Origin: an uncultured Hungatella sp.
Lineage (GTDB): Bacteria > Bacillota > Clostridia > Lachnospirales > Lachnospiraceae
NCBI GenBank assembly: GCA_910585645.1
Contig: CAJUFP010000022.1
Coordinates: 1-52,333, forward strand
Direction of reading: 5' to 3'
DNA: 52,333 nucleotides
Below are positions 6,376-15,140 of this stretch, piece by piece. The stretch's first letter is position 1, and every line of letters begins with the position of its first letter. A program made the translations under genes and the position numbers. Below the pieces are notes generated by a model that did no database searches, was not told the origin of the DNA, and saw nothing but the letters and a program-made list of their open reading frames with translations.

Positions 6376-8838
6376 CTAAAATGCCCCGCAGAAATAATCC
6401 ACGCACTCCTCGTCAAACAAAAACCGGCTTACCTTTCCCGCGCTTAAAACCCCCTGCCTTCTGGCAGCCGGCAGCACGCAGAAATCCCAGTTTTCCTCCC
6501 TGTACACAAACAGCCGCACCTCGTCCTCCCCAATGGAATCAAAATCCCCCTGAAAAGGCTGAAACATGGGAAAAGCCTGAAACAAAGCGTCATAGGAAAT
6601 GGGCTGAAAAGAACCTGTATCCAGCCACACCATCCGCCTGCCCACCGGATGCTCCAGGGCGTCAAACACCGTAAATTCCACCTGACGGGTGGCTGCGTGG
6701 CGCTTCACATACCCGAAAACATCCCGGTCCGGCTGCTGACCTGCTATCATACGCATAACCGAACCGTCATGGGTTTCCACAGTAACCATAAAAGGAATCT
6801 CCCCTTCCTCCTCCGTAATCTCCGGAATAACCCGCCCGCTTTTCTCCATCTGTCCCCGGAGAATGGCCCCTTCCAGGGCGCGAAGTTTCAACCCCTCATC
6901 CCCTGCCCGTCTCACCCTGGCCCTGCGCCCCACCGTAAACTCCCGGAGCGCGTCCCGAAACACAGGAATCTGACAGCTCAAGCCTGTAAACTTAATCCGG
7001 TATCCCATCAAAATGCCGTCCTCATTGCACAAGGGCTCAATAAAACGTTTCACAAGGCCATAGATTTCCGGGGCCATCACAAGCTCCAAAGCCTCCTTAT
7101 GCACCGAAAAATCCAGCCGCTGTTCCAAAACCCCCTGAGGCGTAACCACATGAACCATGCACAACTCCTCAAACCGGTCCGGCAGTTTAAGGACACTCAT
7201 GGGCTCCCCGGAGAAAAAAGCCAGCTTCAGCCCTTCCGCCAAAAACCACAGCCGGTAAAAATTCCGGCGTTTCCAGGAGTCCCCCTTCTCCGGACTGCCA
7301 AACCGGGTGGGAATCACGGCCTCCGCCTGTTCATATAAGCCGCGAAACCCCTCATAAACCTCCTTGGTCCCCCGGTACTGGTCCACATACGAGTAGGCAT
7401 CCCCCATTTTCTCGTCAAAAATCTCCTGGTCAGAGCCGGTAACCTTTAGCATCACCCGGATTTTCAAGTACATAAAGATAAGGCAAGTCAGGCTGTTGCC
7501 TCCAAACCCCCTGTCCCCGTTTATATACCGGGCATTCATCCGCACCTTGTAGGCCACCCTGGTATTCTCCGCCTCATGGCCGCAAAGCACCAGGGAAGAC
7601 GAGCCCGCGCCGCAGTGAAAGGCAAGCTCCCGGGTCAGCTCCTCCCCCTCAAAATCCCCACGCCGGATAATCTCCCCGTAGACGCAGTTGACGGATTCCG
7701 AGGAAACGCCCCCTACCTCATAGTCAGGCAGAATCTTTTTCAGCCGCTCAATGGCCATCCCGCCCCGTTTCTCCGGCATGAGAAAACACAGCTTTGTGTA
7801 ATTCCTTTTGTGCTCCCCTTTGGCCGTATTGATTATATACTGAAAAAAACCGTTTAAAAGGGCGTCCGAGGAAACAAACGCGGCATTCCCGTCACTGTCC
7901 CTTACCTCCAGCGTCCGTTCCTCATACAAAAACAGCTTCAGGTTATGGAAAAACGTCATCTCCTCCCCATAGCCCCTTCGCCGTATCAGGCCAAGAGCCT
8001 CATATCCAAAGGCAAACTCCGCCTCCCCTTCCCCGCAGCGCCTGACAGCGGCAGCGCTTGGAAGGAGGGGGCTTCCCCCCTGGAACCGGACCTTAAGAAT
8101 CCGCTCCGCCCCCTGGCCCTGGGGCCCCACAGAAGCCGCCGCGGTATTTCCCGCCCCGAAATCAATCACCAAAGGCTCCGGACAATCCATGACCTCCACA
8201 ATGGAAAGGACAGGAAGCCTGGCCATAGCCCCGGTCAGACTCCCCTCCCTGGCCATACTACACTTCTGGCTGTTGTAGGCCCTAAGAACCTTCCGGCTGG
8301 AAGGCCCGTCAAAGAGAAGAAGCTTAAGGTCCTGATAAATGCCCACAGTAAGGGTTTTTGCCATGCGTTTCGGGGACAGGGTCATGCGGCTGCCAAAAAC
8401 CTCAAACACCCCGAGAACCCCTCCCCCCTCATCCAGAATCGCCCCAAGGAAATACTCCCCGTCAAATCCATGGCTTAAAAACACATCCTCCCCTTCCAGA
8501 AGGGGAATATCCTTCTTTAACTCAATCCTGTCAGGCGCCTCCAGCTTTTCCGCGGCCAGAACCGCCCTGGACGCCAAATCCTTCACAATCTCCACAGACT
8601 CTTCCCAGAACCCGTCGGCCAGAATCTCCTCCTCCCTGCCCCGATAGCGGTACAGCAGCTCAATCAAAGCCTCCCGGTCCAGCCGCTTAGGGTCAATGCC
8701 CGCGGACCTGGTCATAATCTTCTCCCTTACACAGATATCCCGAAGCATAAACGTCCCCATATCCTGCAGCTCATCCAGGGTATAGCGCCTCATACTCTGC
8801 TCTCTGCCGTTTTTAAACAGCCTGTATCGGTACCCCAC
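6376..8838 (-). CDS. Hsp70/actin-fold ATPase-like protein of the injection operon
   Basis: The 820-aa protein starts at a GTG (8838) with AAAGGAGG eight bases upstream; the preceding gene stops 14 bp before it. Residues about 10-45 ('YTLDELQDMGTFMLRDICVREKI') look like a Rho-N/SAP-type helical domain. From about 220 an Hsp70/actin-type nucleotide-binding domain is suggested by a phosphate-1 loop 'VIDFGAGNTAA' (Asp near 226) and a phosphate-2-like loop 'FHCGAGSSSLVL' (near 408). The C-terminal part (about 590-820) is unassigned. Chaperone or assembly ATPase is inferred; the family resemblance is to DnaK-like proteins, not AAA+. No substrate-binding domain of ordinary DnaK is apparent. Confidence 0.75.
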   Translation of the reverse strand: MGYRYRLFKNGREQSMRRYTLDELQDMGTFMLRDICVREKIMTRSAGIDPKRLDREALIELLYRYRGREEEILADGFWEESVEIVKDLASRAVLAAEKLEAPDRIELKKDIPLLEGEDVFLSHGFDGEYFLGAILDEGGGVLGVFEVFGSRMTLSPKRMAKTLTVGIYQDLKLLLFDGPSSRKVLRAYNSQKCSMAREGSLTGAMARLPVLSIVEVMDCPEPLVIDFGAGNTAAASVGPQGQGAERILKVRFQGGSPLLPSAAAVRRCGEGEAEFAFGYEALGLIRRRGYGEEMTFFHNLKLFLYEERTLEVRDSDGNAAFVSSDALLNGFFQYIINTAKGEHKRNYTKLCFLMPEKRGGMAIERLKKILPDYEVGGVSSESVNCVYGEIIRRGDFEGEELTRELAFHCGAGSSSLVLCGHEAENTRVAYKVRMNARYINGDRGFGGNSLTCLIFMYLKIRVMLKVTGSDQEIFDEKMGDAYSYVDQYRGTKEVYEGFRGLYEQAEAVIPTRFGSPEKGDSWKRRNFYRLWFLAEGLKLAFFSGEPMSVLKLPDRFEELCMVHVVTPQGVLEQRLDFSVHKEALELVMAPEIYGLVKRFIEPLCNEDGILMGYRIKFTGLSCQIPVFRDALREFTVGRRARVRRAGDEGLKLRALEGAILRGQMEKSGRVIPEITEEEGEIPFMVTVETHDGSVMRMIAGQQPDRDVFGYVKRHAATRQVEFTVFDALEHPVGRRMVWLDTGSFQPISYDALFQAFPMFQPFQGDFDSIGEDEVRLFVYREENWDFCVLPAARRQGVLSAGKVSRFLFDEECVDYFCGAF

Positions 8839-8852
8839 AGCCTTTTCCTCCT

Positions 8853-9527
8853 TTAGAACAACACGAAATTCCCGATGGTGGTTTCCTGGCACTCCACGAT
8901 TCCCGGCGGGATATCCCAGAAGACCCGGCATGTTCTCCCTGCCTGCAAAAACATACTCCTGACAGTCAGAACCTTCCGCTCATCCTCCGGCGTTTCCTTC
9001 CGGTTTAAAAACAGCACAATACTTCCGTCCTCCCTCGCGTTTATCCAGGAATTTCCGTACAGGCCCGAAAGGACGTCGCAAAAACACCGCTCATAATCCC
9101 CTGTCCGGCACAGCCTAAGATAAAAGTAGGCCAGCATGCGTATCTCCTCGGAGGTAAAGTCCTCCACAGCCACCTCCGGCCCAAAAGCCCCCGCCAGAAT
9201 ATCCGCCTCCAGAAACCTGACGTAAAACGCCTCCACATCCATGCCGGACAAGGCGTCCACCTGCCAGAGATGATGGAGAATCAAATCGCACAGATACCGG
9301 GTCAGCTTCGGTATCGGTCCAGGCCGTATAATATGGTCAAAAACAGCCTCATAGCTGTAATAGGGATTCACGGCAATCCTGCCCTCCACAGGCCCAAAAG
9401 GCGTGTAGGCGTTTTTCACCGTAGCCTCCCCGTAAGGAGAGCTGGTATCCGCCACGTCAAAAAACAAGTCATTCTCCCGGATGCCGTTATTCCTGGCCTC
9501 CATAGCTGCCTGCCACAGACGCTTCAT
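8853..9527 (-). CDS. Unrecognised 224-aa protein of the injection operon
   Basis: No family is recognised. The protein is soluble, with a helical middle (about 80-150) and a beta-rich C-terminus ending in an aromatic strand. The ATG at 9527 follows GGGAGG, and the gene overlaps the preceding one by 41 bp, so the two products are probably made together. Its size, cytoplasmic character and place between structural-type genes suit a baseplate wedge (TssG- or TssE-like), but no defining motif is seen. Confidence 0.65.
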   Translation of the reverse strand: MKRLWQAAMEARNNGIRENDLFFDVADTSSPYGEATVKNAYTPFGPVEGRIAVNPYYSYEAVFDHIIRPGPIPKLTRYLCDLILHHLWQVDALSGMDVEAFYVRFLEADILAGAFGPEVAVEDFTSEEIRMLAYFYLRLCRTGDYERCFCDVLSGLYGNSWINAREDGSIVLFLNRKETPEDERKVLTVRSMFLQAGRTCRVFWDIPPGIVECQETTIGNFVLF

Positions 9528-10722
9528 GCCATCCTCCCTTCCCCTTGTCAGGGCTTTCCCCAAAGGTCAGGTCCCCCGAAACCGCGAACTGGGGAAAATC
9601 CCTTTGAACCTCCGCCACCAGAAAAGCCGCCTGGTCCCGGGCCAGAAAATGTTCCTCCTTTGCCCAAAACCGCAAAAGAAGACTCTCCCGCCCCTTGGGA
9701 ACAAACCCGTACCGGTTGCCAAGACCGGCGATATCCCCCCGGCCTCCTTCCTGGATGCCCCTAAGAGTAAGCCCCTCATAAGCCTCATAGCTGGTGACAA
9801 TCCGCCCAATCTCCGCCCTTGTCAGGAGCCTTGCCGCGGCGTTGTCCGCCTGCCGGTCCACATGGCGCATCCGTCGGAAATTAGAAGTAAGATGATAGTG
9901 AGGCACCTTCACGTCCCTGTGTGTGGCAATCCGGTACAAATCAAACATTCTCTGGGTCTTCTCCCGAGACACAATCTCCAGCCCCTCATCACTCATAAAC
10001 ACATTCTTAACCGCCTGCTCCATCCTGACCACATACCCGTCCTGGTAAAAAGGCAGTTTCAGGGTATGCCGGAAATTCTCCTCGTCAATAGCCGGAATGG
10101 GAAAAACCGTACACTTAAGGCTTATAGGCTCCACGTTCCACAGAGGAATAAGCCCCAAGCCTATCGGAATCCCCCCATCCTTAAACCGCAGAGACTTCAC
10201 CTCCCAATCCTTTGGGAAATCCTCGCAGAAAACATCCCCAAACCGGTCCACATAGGGAAGGTAAGGCGTTCTCCAGAAAATACCGTTGTCATAAAACACA
10301 TTCTGCAGCTCATCAATCTTCCTCTGATACCGCCTGCAGGGCCTGACCCTGGCAAGAATCTCCGCCTCTCCCTCATCCGTCCCCACAATAAGCTTCTGAC
10401 AACTGCCAAACACTTCCTCCATCCGGTCCCTGGAGCAGGGACAGAAAATCGTGGCAATACTCCCCTCCTCCTGCCCCTCATCCATGGGAAAAAGGAAATC
10501 ATTGACTATCGGCACATCCCCGGCAGCAGCCACGGCCCCATAGAGATAGAACCGCTCCGACACATCCCGAAGCTCCCGATGAAGGCTCTCCTTCAGCTCA
10601 GAAAGCGCCCTCTCATTATACCGGACCACCTCCTCGAAAGCCTTGCTGATATCCCGGTACAAAGACCGCTCCAGACCGCCGCTTAAAGCCTTTAACCGCT
10701 CATAGATAAAGTTTTCATCCAT
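9487..10722 (-). CDS. Unrecognised 411-aa protein of the injection operon
   Basis: No family is recognised. The first 60 residues are predicted helical or coiled-coil (ERLKALSGGLERSLYRD..., LSELKESLHREL). They are followed by a mixed alpha/beta body with a Cys pair ('FCPCSRDRM') and a beta-rich C-terminal half. There is no signal peptide or membrane segment. It starts at 10722, only 2 bp from the end of the large membrane protein gene, and overlaps the next gene. A baseplate (TssF-like) or inner scaffold role is a context-based possibility. Confidence 0.65.
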   Translation of the reverse strand: MDENFIYERLKALSGGLERSLYRDISKAFEEVVRYNERALSELKESLHRELRDVSERFYLYGAVAAAGDVPIVNDFLFPMDEGQEEGSIATIFCPCSRDRMEEVFGSCQKLIVGTDEGEAEILARVRPCRRYQRKIDELQNVFYDNGIFWRTPYLPYVDRFGDVFCEDFPKDWEVKSLRFKDGGIPIGLGLIPLWNVEPISLKCTVFPIPAIDEENFRHTLKLPFYQDGYVVRMEQAVKNVFMSDEGLEIVSREKTQRMFDLYRIATHRDVKVPHYHLTSNFRRMRHVDRQADNAAARLLTRAEIGRIVTSYEAYEGLTLRGIQEGGRGDIAGLGNRYGFVPKGRESLLLRFWAKEEHFLARDQAAFLVAEVQRDFPQFAVSGDLTFGESPDKGKGGWHEASVAGSYGGQE

Positions 10723-10724
10723 CT

Positions 10725-12851
10725 TCAGTTCCCTTCCTCCATAAGCTTATTAAGTCTCTCGATGATCACATCCGTCCTCACGGTAGTCTCCGAATTTCCA
10801 TACCGGTTATAAAGATTCTCAATCTCCCGGTAAGCCCTGATGGCAGACTCATAATCCTGTCTGGCCGTGGCCCGCAGGGCCTCATCCAAACACTGGTCAA
10901 ACAGCTGCTGCCCATTGCCCTCAATGCCCTCCCATCGGTTTTTCCCTCCGGGAGCCGAAGAACTTCCGGAATTTCCAGGTCCCCCGGGACCGGAAGCGCC
11001 GGCATCCTCCCCGGCCCCTTCCGTCTCCGGCTGCCCGCCCTTTGTCTCCTCCGGTTTTTTATCCTCCGGCTTTTTATCCCCATCATCCTCCTTAGGGGCA
11101 TCCATCTGTTCCTTAAGAGAAGCAATCATGGCCCTGGCCTCATTGGCCCCGGCCTCATCCCCTGTCTCCACACAGGTTTCAAGCATGTCCTCATACAGCC
11201 CAAGGGCAGCCTCCAGATCCCCTGCCACAAGGGCGTCCAGCGCCGCAGCCTTTCCCTGGTCAACGGCTTCCTCTGCCATCTGCTCCATCTCCCTGGCCTG
11301 TTTCTGAAGGGATAACATAATCTGGGTGGTCTCCTCCGCCTTCTCATTATCCTCCATGGCAATGTAGGCGTCCCTGACCTTGGTATACTGGGCTAGAGCA
11401 GTGTCAAAATCCCCGGCCAGAATGGCGTCCAGCGCCGCCGCCTTGTCCGCCTCAATAATCACCTCATCCCTGGCAAGGGCCCGCTCCTCCTTTGCCTCTA
11501 AATCCGCCTGCTCCTTCACCCGCAAAAGGGCAAGCTGCACCTCCTTTAAGCGCTCCCCGTCGTCCACAATGCGGACCATGGCCTCGGCCCGCTTGTACAG
11601 GATGCCGGCAGTCTCCAAATCCCCTGCCGCCTCCTTAAGAGCCGCGCTCTCCAGCAGATTGTCAATCTCCATCCCCGTGCCGGCCAGCTTCTGCCGCTGC
11701 TCCACAGAGCTGACAAAAGGCAAAAGCTCCTCATAATTTCCCGCCGCCTTAAGGGCCTCGCCATACTCGTCCCTGGCAGCGGCGTAATCCCGGGCCTCAT
11801 AGGACTTGCCCGCGTCCTCCGCCATGACGCAGATGGTGATTTTCTCCGACAAAAGCCGCTCCCAGTCAAGCCGCTCCTGATTTTTGTCAAGCTTTTTGCT
11901 CTCCTGGGCCGCCTTCTCGTACTCCTGCTTTGCCAGAGAACTGTTAAGCTTCCCCATATACTGGTCGCCGGTATCCTCATACACAGACACCGTATCCCGG
12001 ATCTCCTGCTGCCTTCGCCGTTTTACCCTTATATAAACGCTTAAAAGAATCCCGCCCACAGCCAAAATCACCAGGACAATCAGGCTCCACATCCACACTT
12101 TCTTCTTTAAAGCCGTATTTTCCCTGTAAGCCTTCTTTATGTCAACAGCAGCCAGGCAGCAGCAGGGAATATCCTCCGTGCTGCCCCGCAAGTAAAGCTC
12201 CTGCAGATCCCCCAGAAATTCCTCCACAGACTGGATGGACTCATAGGCGTCCAAAATCTCCACCCGGCTTACCCGGTTCCAGAACCCTTCCGTGACAGCC
12301 AGAAGCACATCCCCGTCCTCCAGCCGTATTTTTCCGGAAACCGTAACGCCCCCGGTTCCGCCCAGATAATGGTACAGGTTTCTGGTCTCCTCCTTTGGCC
12401 CTAACTCGCCGCCGGACTGCCTCTGTTTGTCCGCCATGGCCTGGTACACCGTGTGGGTACTGCTCTGGTGGTACGCCCCGGCGTTTCGAAAAGCGTACAG
12501 CATCACATTGCCGCAGACGCCGTAGCGAAACCTGGTGTAATCCGACACCAGAAGCAAAATCCCTGCCTTCAGCCGAATCCGGACGCTTTGCTCCTTTAAC
12601 CGCCGGTGAGCCCTTTTCAGACACCCCCGAATCCTTCCCGCTCCCATGCCCGGATTCTGGACAAACGCCTCCATAGCCGCGTCCACCGCTAGCTTGGCGC
12701 TGTCAAAGCCCCCGTCAGCGTCATACCCCTGGGCCACTGCCATGCAATAATACCGGTCCATTTCCACAAAACCGTAATAAGTCCCGTTCTGCCCGTCCAG
12801 CCCTGCCTCTGACACAAATGTGGTAATGAACTGGCTGTTCAATTTTCTCAT
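10725..12851 (-). CDS. Membrane protein: degenerate PP2C-like domain, one TM helix, TPR-like repeats
   Basis: The 708-aa protein has an N-terminal PP2C-fold-like domain (about 1-215). The usual 'DGmGG' metal motif is replaced by 'GYDADGG', but 'LLLVSDYTRFRYGVCGNVML' and 'GDVLLAVTEGFW' keep the PP2C strand pattern. A single transmembrane helix spans about 247-271. An alanine/glutamate-rich TPR-like solenoid runs from about 285 to 565, followed by a Lys/Pro/Gly/Ser linker (about 570-645) and a short final helical pair. The topology implies a cytoplasmic phosphatase-like sensor and an extracytoplasmic solenoid. It is a candidate membrane anchor or signalling hub for the injection machine, replacing TssLM. 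Confidence 0.75.
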   Translation of the reverse strand: MRKLNSQFITTFVSEAGLDGQNGTYYGFVEMDRYYCMAVAQGYDADGGFDSAKLAVDAAMEAFVQNPGMGAGRIRGCLKRAHRRLKEQSVRIRLKAGILLLVSDYTRFRYGVCGNVMLYAFRNAGAYHQSSTHTVYQAMADKQRQSGGELGPKEETRNLYHYLGGTGGVTVSGKIRLEDGDVLLAVTEGFWNRVSRVEILDAYESIQSVEEFLGDLQELYLRGSTEDIPCCCLAAVDIKKAYRENTALKKKVWMWSLIVLVILAVGGILLSVYIRVKRRRQQEIRDTVSVYEDTGDQYMGKLNSSLAKQEYEKAAQESKKLDKNQERLDWERLLSEKITICVMAEDAGKSYEARDYAAARDEYGEALKAAGNYEELLPFVSSVEQRQKLAGTGMEIDNLLESAALKEAAGDLETAGILYKRAEAMVRIVDDGERLKEVQLALLRVKEQADLEAKEERALARDEVIIEADKAAALDAILAGDFDTALAQYTKVRDAYIAMEDNEKAEETTQIMLSLQKQAREMEQMAEEAVDQGKAAALDALVAGDLEAALGLYEDMLETCVETGDEAGANEARAMIASLKEQMDAPKEDDGDKKPEDKKPEETKGGQPETEGAGEDAGASGPGGPGNSGSSSAPGGKNRWEGIEGNGQQLFDQCLDEALRATARQDYESAIRAYREIENLYNRYGNSETTVRTDVIIERLNKLMEEGN

Positions 12852-12891
12852 ACGGCCACCTCATATCTCCATTGACAAAGAAAGTGACCGT

Positions 12892-13473
12892 TCATGCCAC
12901 AATCACCGCCAATGCGCTTCTCTGGTCCTTTAAATTCCTGCGGTTCACCGCTTCTATGATATTCTGAGCCTTTGCGTAGGGATGGCCTCTCCCGGACAAA
13001 AGCTTCTCAATATCAATCTCCGTCAGGGCCTGCCACACCCCCTGGCTGCACAAAAGGGTGGTAATCCCCTTCCGGTCCAGGCTTCCCGCACCCTCGTGGT
13101 CCACAGTCAGACTTTTGCCGTTAAAGCTTACCAGGGACAGTTCCCCCACATTGCGGTAGACCATGGAATTTCCCACAAAACAGGCGGCCAGAAGAGATAC
13201 CCTGGGCTGCCGTCCCTTGTACAGCCTTTCATGAAGCAGAGCCGCGCCCCGGGCAAACCCGGCTTCCAGCTGCCCCTCCACATCCTCCAATGACACAAAC
13301 CCCTTTGCAATGGTCTCGCAGGCCAAAATGGCGGCGTAAGCCCCCATAACGCTGTCAATGGTGCCGTCCGCCAGCACCGCCAGAAAGCCGTCCCCCACCT
13401 GCTTGGTCATAAAATAAGTGTTCTGGGTCACATTGCCCCCTATGGTCTGGGCATTGCCGTAGCGCCTACTCAT
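12892..13473 (-). CDS. PP2C-like protein phosphatase domain protein
   Basis: This 193-aa single-domain protein has PP2C features: 'VGDGFLAVLADGTIDS' with a metal-type Asp, 'YRNVGELSLVSFNGK', 'LLCSQGVWQAL' and a C-terminal 'QRSALAVIVA'. The usual N-terminal 'R.xNED' motif reads 'GNVTQNTYF' and lacks the acidic residue, so activity is uncertain. The start at 13473 overlaps the upstream FHA gene by 8 bp. In type VI systems a PP2C phosphatase (PppA) opposes a Ser/Thr kinase acting on an FHA protein; the same pairing occurs here but no kinase gene is in the window. Confidence 0.8.
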   Translation of the reverse strand: MSRRYGNAQTIGGNVTQNTYFMTKQVGDGFLAVLADGTIDSVMGAYAAILACETIAKGFVSLEDVEGQLEAGFARGAALLHERLYKGRQPRVSLLAACFVGNSMVYRNVGELSLVSFNGKSLTVDHEGAGSLDRKGITTLLCSQGVWQALTEIDIEKLLSGRGHPYAKAQNIIEAVNRRNLKDQRSALAVIVA

Positions 13474-13975
13474 CTTCCTCTTCCCACTCAAAATTAGGGC
13501 CGCAAAGGGGGATGTACAAAAGCTTGCTCTTTCCCAGCTCAATCTGGTCAAAAGCCTCCAGCTGGGCCGGCGCATAGACGGCCTCCCCGTTTAAATACAC
13601 CAGGCCCTGGGCGTCCCCGGGCAGCAGAAATGTGGCCCGCTTCTTCCCGTCATAGGACACAATGGCGTGATTCTTGTAGGAAATATTGTTGTCCCCAAGA
13701 ATCCGGATATCCATCTCCGGGCTTCTGCCGATAAAATTCTTCTCCGCGATCATCCGGTAGTCCTTGCCCTTAGACGGCCCCTCAATGCACACCAGCCACC
13801 CAACCACCGGATGCATCACCTCCAGCTCCTCTAAGTAGGTGGTGTCCTTTAACACGCCGTCCACATCCTCCCCCTTCTTCCTGGCGATGTTCACAGCCGT
13901 GCTGCAGTAAGGGCAGATGGTTCCATACCGCTTTTCGCTGAATAAATGTCCGTTTTCACACCTGATTAAGCCCAT
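13466..13975 (-). CDS. Zinc-ribbon plus FHA-domain protein
   Basis: The 169-aa protein starts with a short zinc-ribbon-like segment (C6-x3-H10 and C21-x2-C24, 'CPYC'). An FHA domain follows at about 70-155 with the classical 'FIGRSPEMDIRI' strand and 'NNISYKNHAIV' loop, which provide the Arg, Ser and His-Ala expected for phosphothreonine binding. The tail is acidic (EWEEEDE). It is likely a cytoplasmic phosphopeptide-binding regulator of the injection system, encoded directly before the PP2C-like gene and overlapping it by 8 bp. Confidence 0.88.
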   Translation of the reverse strand: MGLIRCENGHLFSEKRYGTICPYCSTAVNIARKKGEDVDGVLKDTTYLEELEVMHPVVGWLVCIEGPSKGKDYRMIAEKNFIGRSPEMDIRILGDNNISYKNHAIVSYDGKKRATFLLPGDAQGLVYLNGEAVYAPAQLEAFDQIELGKSKLLYIPLCGPNFEWEEEDE

Positions 13976-14022
13976 GTCAACTCAACTCCTGTATCCTTTA
14001 AGCAAATCCCCCGGTTCCATCC

Positions 14023-14053
14023 GTAACAGTTCAGATAACCCTTGAACTGTTAC
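14023..14053. repeat. Short inverted repeat between the two FHA genes
   Basis: GTAACAGTTCA (14023-14033) and TGAACTGTTAC (14043-14053) form a perfect 11-bp inverted repeat with a 9-nt spacer. The right arm matches the right end of the 6219-6370 element (TGAACTGTAAC), so this is probably a minimal member of the same repeat family. It has no U-tract on either strand, so it is unlikely to be a strong terminator. Confidence 0.8.
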
Positions 14054-14068
14054 GCATCCGGCCAAAGA

Positions 14069-14518
14069 TTACCTGATTATGATTTTCTCATAAGATATGT
14101 ATACAATATCGCCCTTCTGTATGCGGTAAGGAATATTCCTCCGCAGCTTGTACACCGTCTCCCCGCCCTTTTGCCGCAGCCCCACCATGCCGTTGGCTCC
14201 CTTAGCGCAGATATACCAGCAGGTTCCATAGCGGGTAAAAGACGCCTGCTCCTCCTCAATGGAACCGGCGTAGGCCGAGTCGGAAAAGTCGATGTTTACC
14301 AGATTCGTGGGCGTAGATTTCCCAATAAGCAGTTCCCTCTGTCTTCCCAGCTCATAGGCGTTGCGGACCTGTCCCTCACCGTCCAAAACCACAGCCTTGA
14401 GCTGTCCCCGCCTTTTCAGGAATGCCGCAAGATGGACCGCGGCAAGAACCATAACGATTCCCCACAAAGCAATAACGGAAATCACCAGGAAAAGGATGAC
14501 CCCATTCTGGTCTGCCAT
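14069..14518 (-). CDS. Membrane-anchored FHA-like protein
   Basis: The 149-aa protein has an N-terminal transmembrane helix (about 7-32, followed by a KRR stop) and a cytoplasmic FHA-like beta-sandwich (about 55-149). The FHA signature is degenerate: 'LLIGKSTPTN' instead of GRS, and 'GSIEEEQASF' instead of the SxxHA loop. 'YKLRRNIPYRIQKGDIVYI' matches the last strands of the fold. A strong AAAGGAGG precedes the ATG. It may hold the cytoplasmic FHA/PP2C module at the membrane. Confidence 0.75.
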   Translation of the reverse strand: MADQNGVILFLVISVIALWGIVMVLAAVHLAAFLKRRGQLKAVVLDGEGQVRNAYELGRQRELLIGKSTPTNLVNIDFSDSAYAGSIEEEQASFTRYGTCWYICAKGANGMVGLRQKGGETVYKLRRNIPYRIQKGDIVYISYEKIIIR

Positions 14519-14544
14519 ATGGCCCTCCTTTTAATTGCACGTTA

Positions 14545-14573
14545 GGAGAGAATCCCAAAACGCAAATCCTCTC
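14545..14573 (-). other. Hairpin in the leader of the membrane FHA gene
   Basis: On the minus strand GGAGAGGATT pairs imperfectly with GATTCTCTCC across a short loop, just upstream of the membrane FHA gene. Together with the weak stem-loop at 14622-14640 it fills the 125-bp gap after the tube gene. It could modulate expression of the downstream genes relative to the abundant tube protein. No function is shown. Confidence 0.35.
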
Positions 14574-14621
14574 CCCCGTTTGACCAACAGTTATAAAATT
14601 TTACATCATTAGCCCTGATAC

Positions 14622-14640
14622 AAAAACCCCGGCAGTTTTT
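14622..14640 (-). terminator. Weak intra-operon terminator-like stem-loop after the tube gene
   Basis: Directly after the stop of the Hcp-like gene, the minus strand reads AAAAAC, a 7-nt loop and GTTTTT, giving a short stem ending in a T-run. It is too weak for full termination but suits partial attenuation that would leave sheath and tube transcripts in excess over regulators. Confidence 0.35.
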
Positions 14641-14643
14641 CGG

Positions 14644-15057
14644 TTACTCTACTACAATATCTGCCAGACGGTCTTTCTTCTGCCTAACCACCAGGGTAAA
14701 TCTCTTCTCCTGGTCCGCGTTCTCCTCTTTATAGGAAACCGGAAAAGCGTGGCTGAATTTGTATTTGGTAGTAACGTCATTGTGGGTGTAGGAAACTTCC
14801 ACTGCCTTGTAGCAGTCCGCGCTGTTAGACGCTACCAGAGACCACTCCAGCATCTTCTTGGACTCGTCCCCAAGAATCTTCTTGGTGGAATCCATGTTCA
14901 GCACTCCCTTAATCACCAAGGTGCAGTAAATGTCCGCGGAGCGGGCATAGGCGTGCTCGTCAATGACGGAAGTAAACTCTACATAGGAAATACCCTCGGT
15001 AATCTCCGCGATATCCGCAATTTTCAGGCTGTTTGCCTGCACTGTCGCTAAAGCCAT
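14644..15057 (-). CDS. Hcp-like tube protein of a contractile injection system
   Basis: The 137-aa protein has the length and beta-strand pattern of Hcp/gp19-type inner-tube subunits. The C-terminal block 'YKFSHAFPVSYKEEN...RFTLVVRQKKD' matches the closing strands of Hcp-like proteins. The ATG at 15057 is preceded by AGAAGGGGA; an upstream in-frame extension has no ribosome site. It lies directly after the sheath-like gene, the usual sheath-tube order. The family call comes from pattern and neighbours, since Hcp proteins share little sequence. Confidence 0.75.
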   Translation of the reverse strand: MALATVQANSLKIADIAEITEGISYVEFTSVIDEHAYARSADIYCTLVIKGVLNMDSTKKILGDESKKMLEWSLVASNSADCYKAVEVSYTHNDVTTKYKFSHAFPVSYKEENADQEKRFTLVVRQKKDRLADIVVE

Positions 15058-15140
15058 ATAAATCCCCTTCTTTCTCTTTTTAATGGTTTCTATTACTCTG
15101 CCGAATTTCCTGACCAGGGCTAACAATCTTTTGTCCCAAC

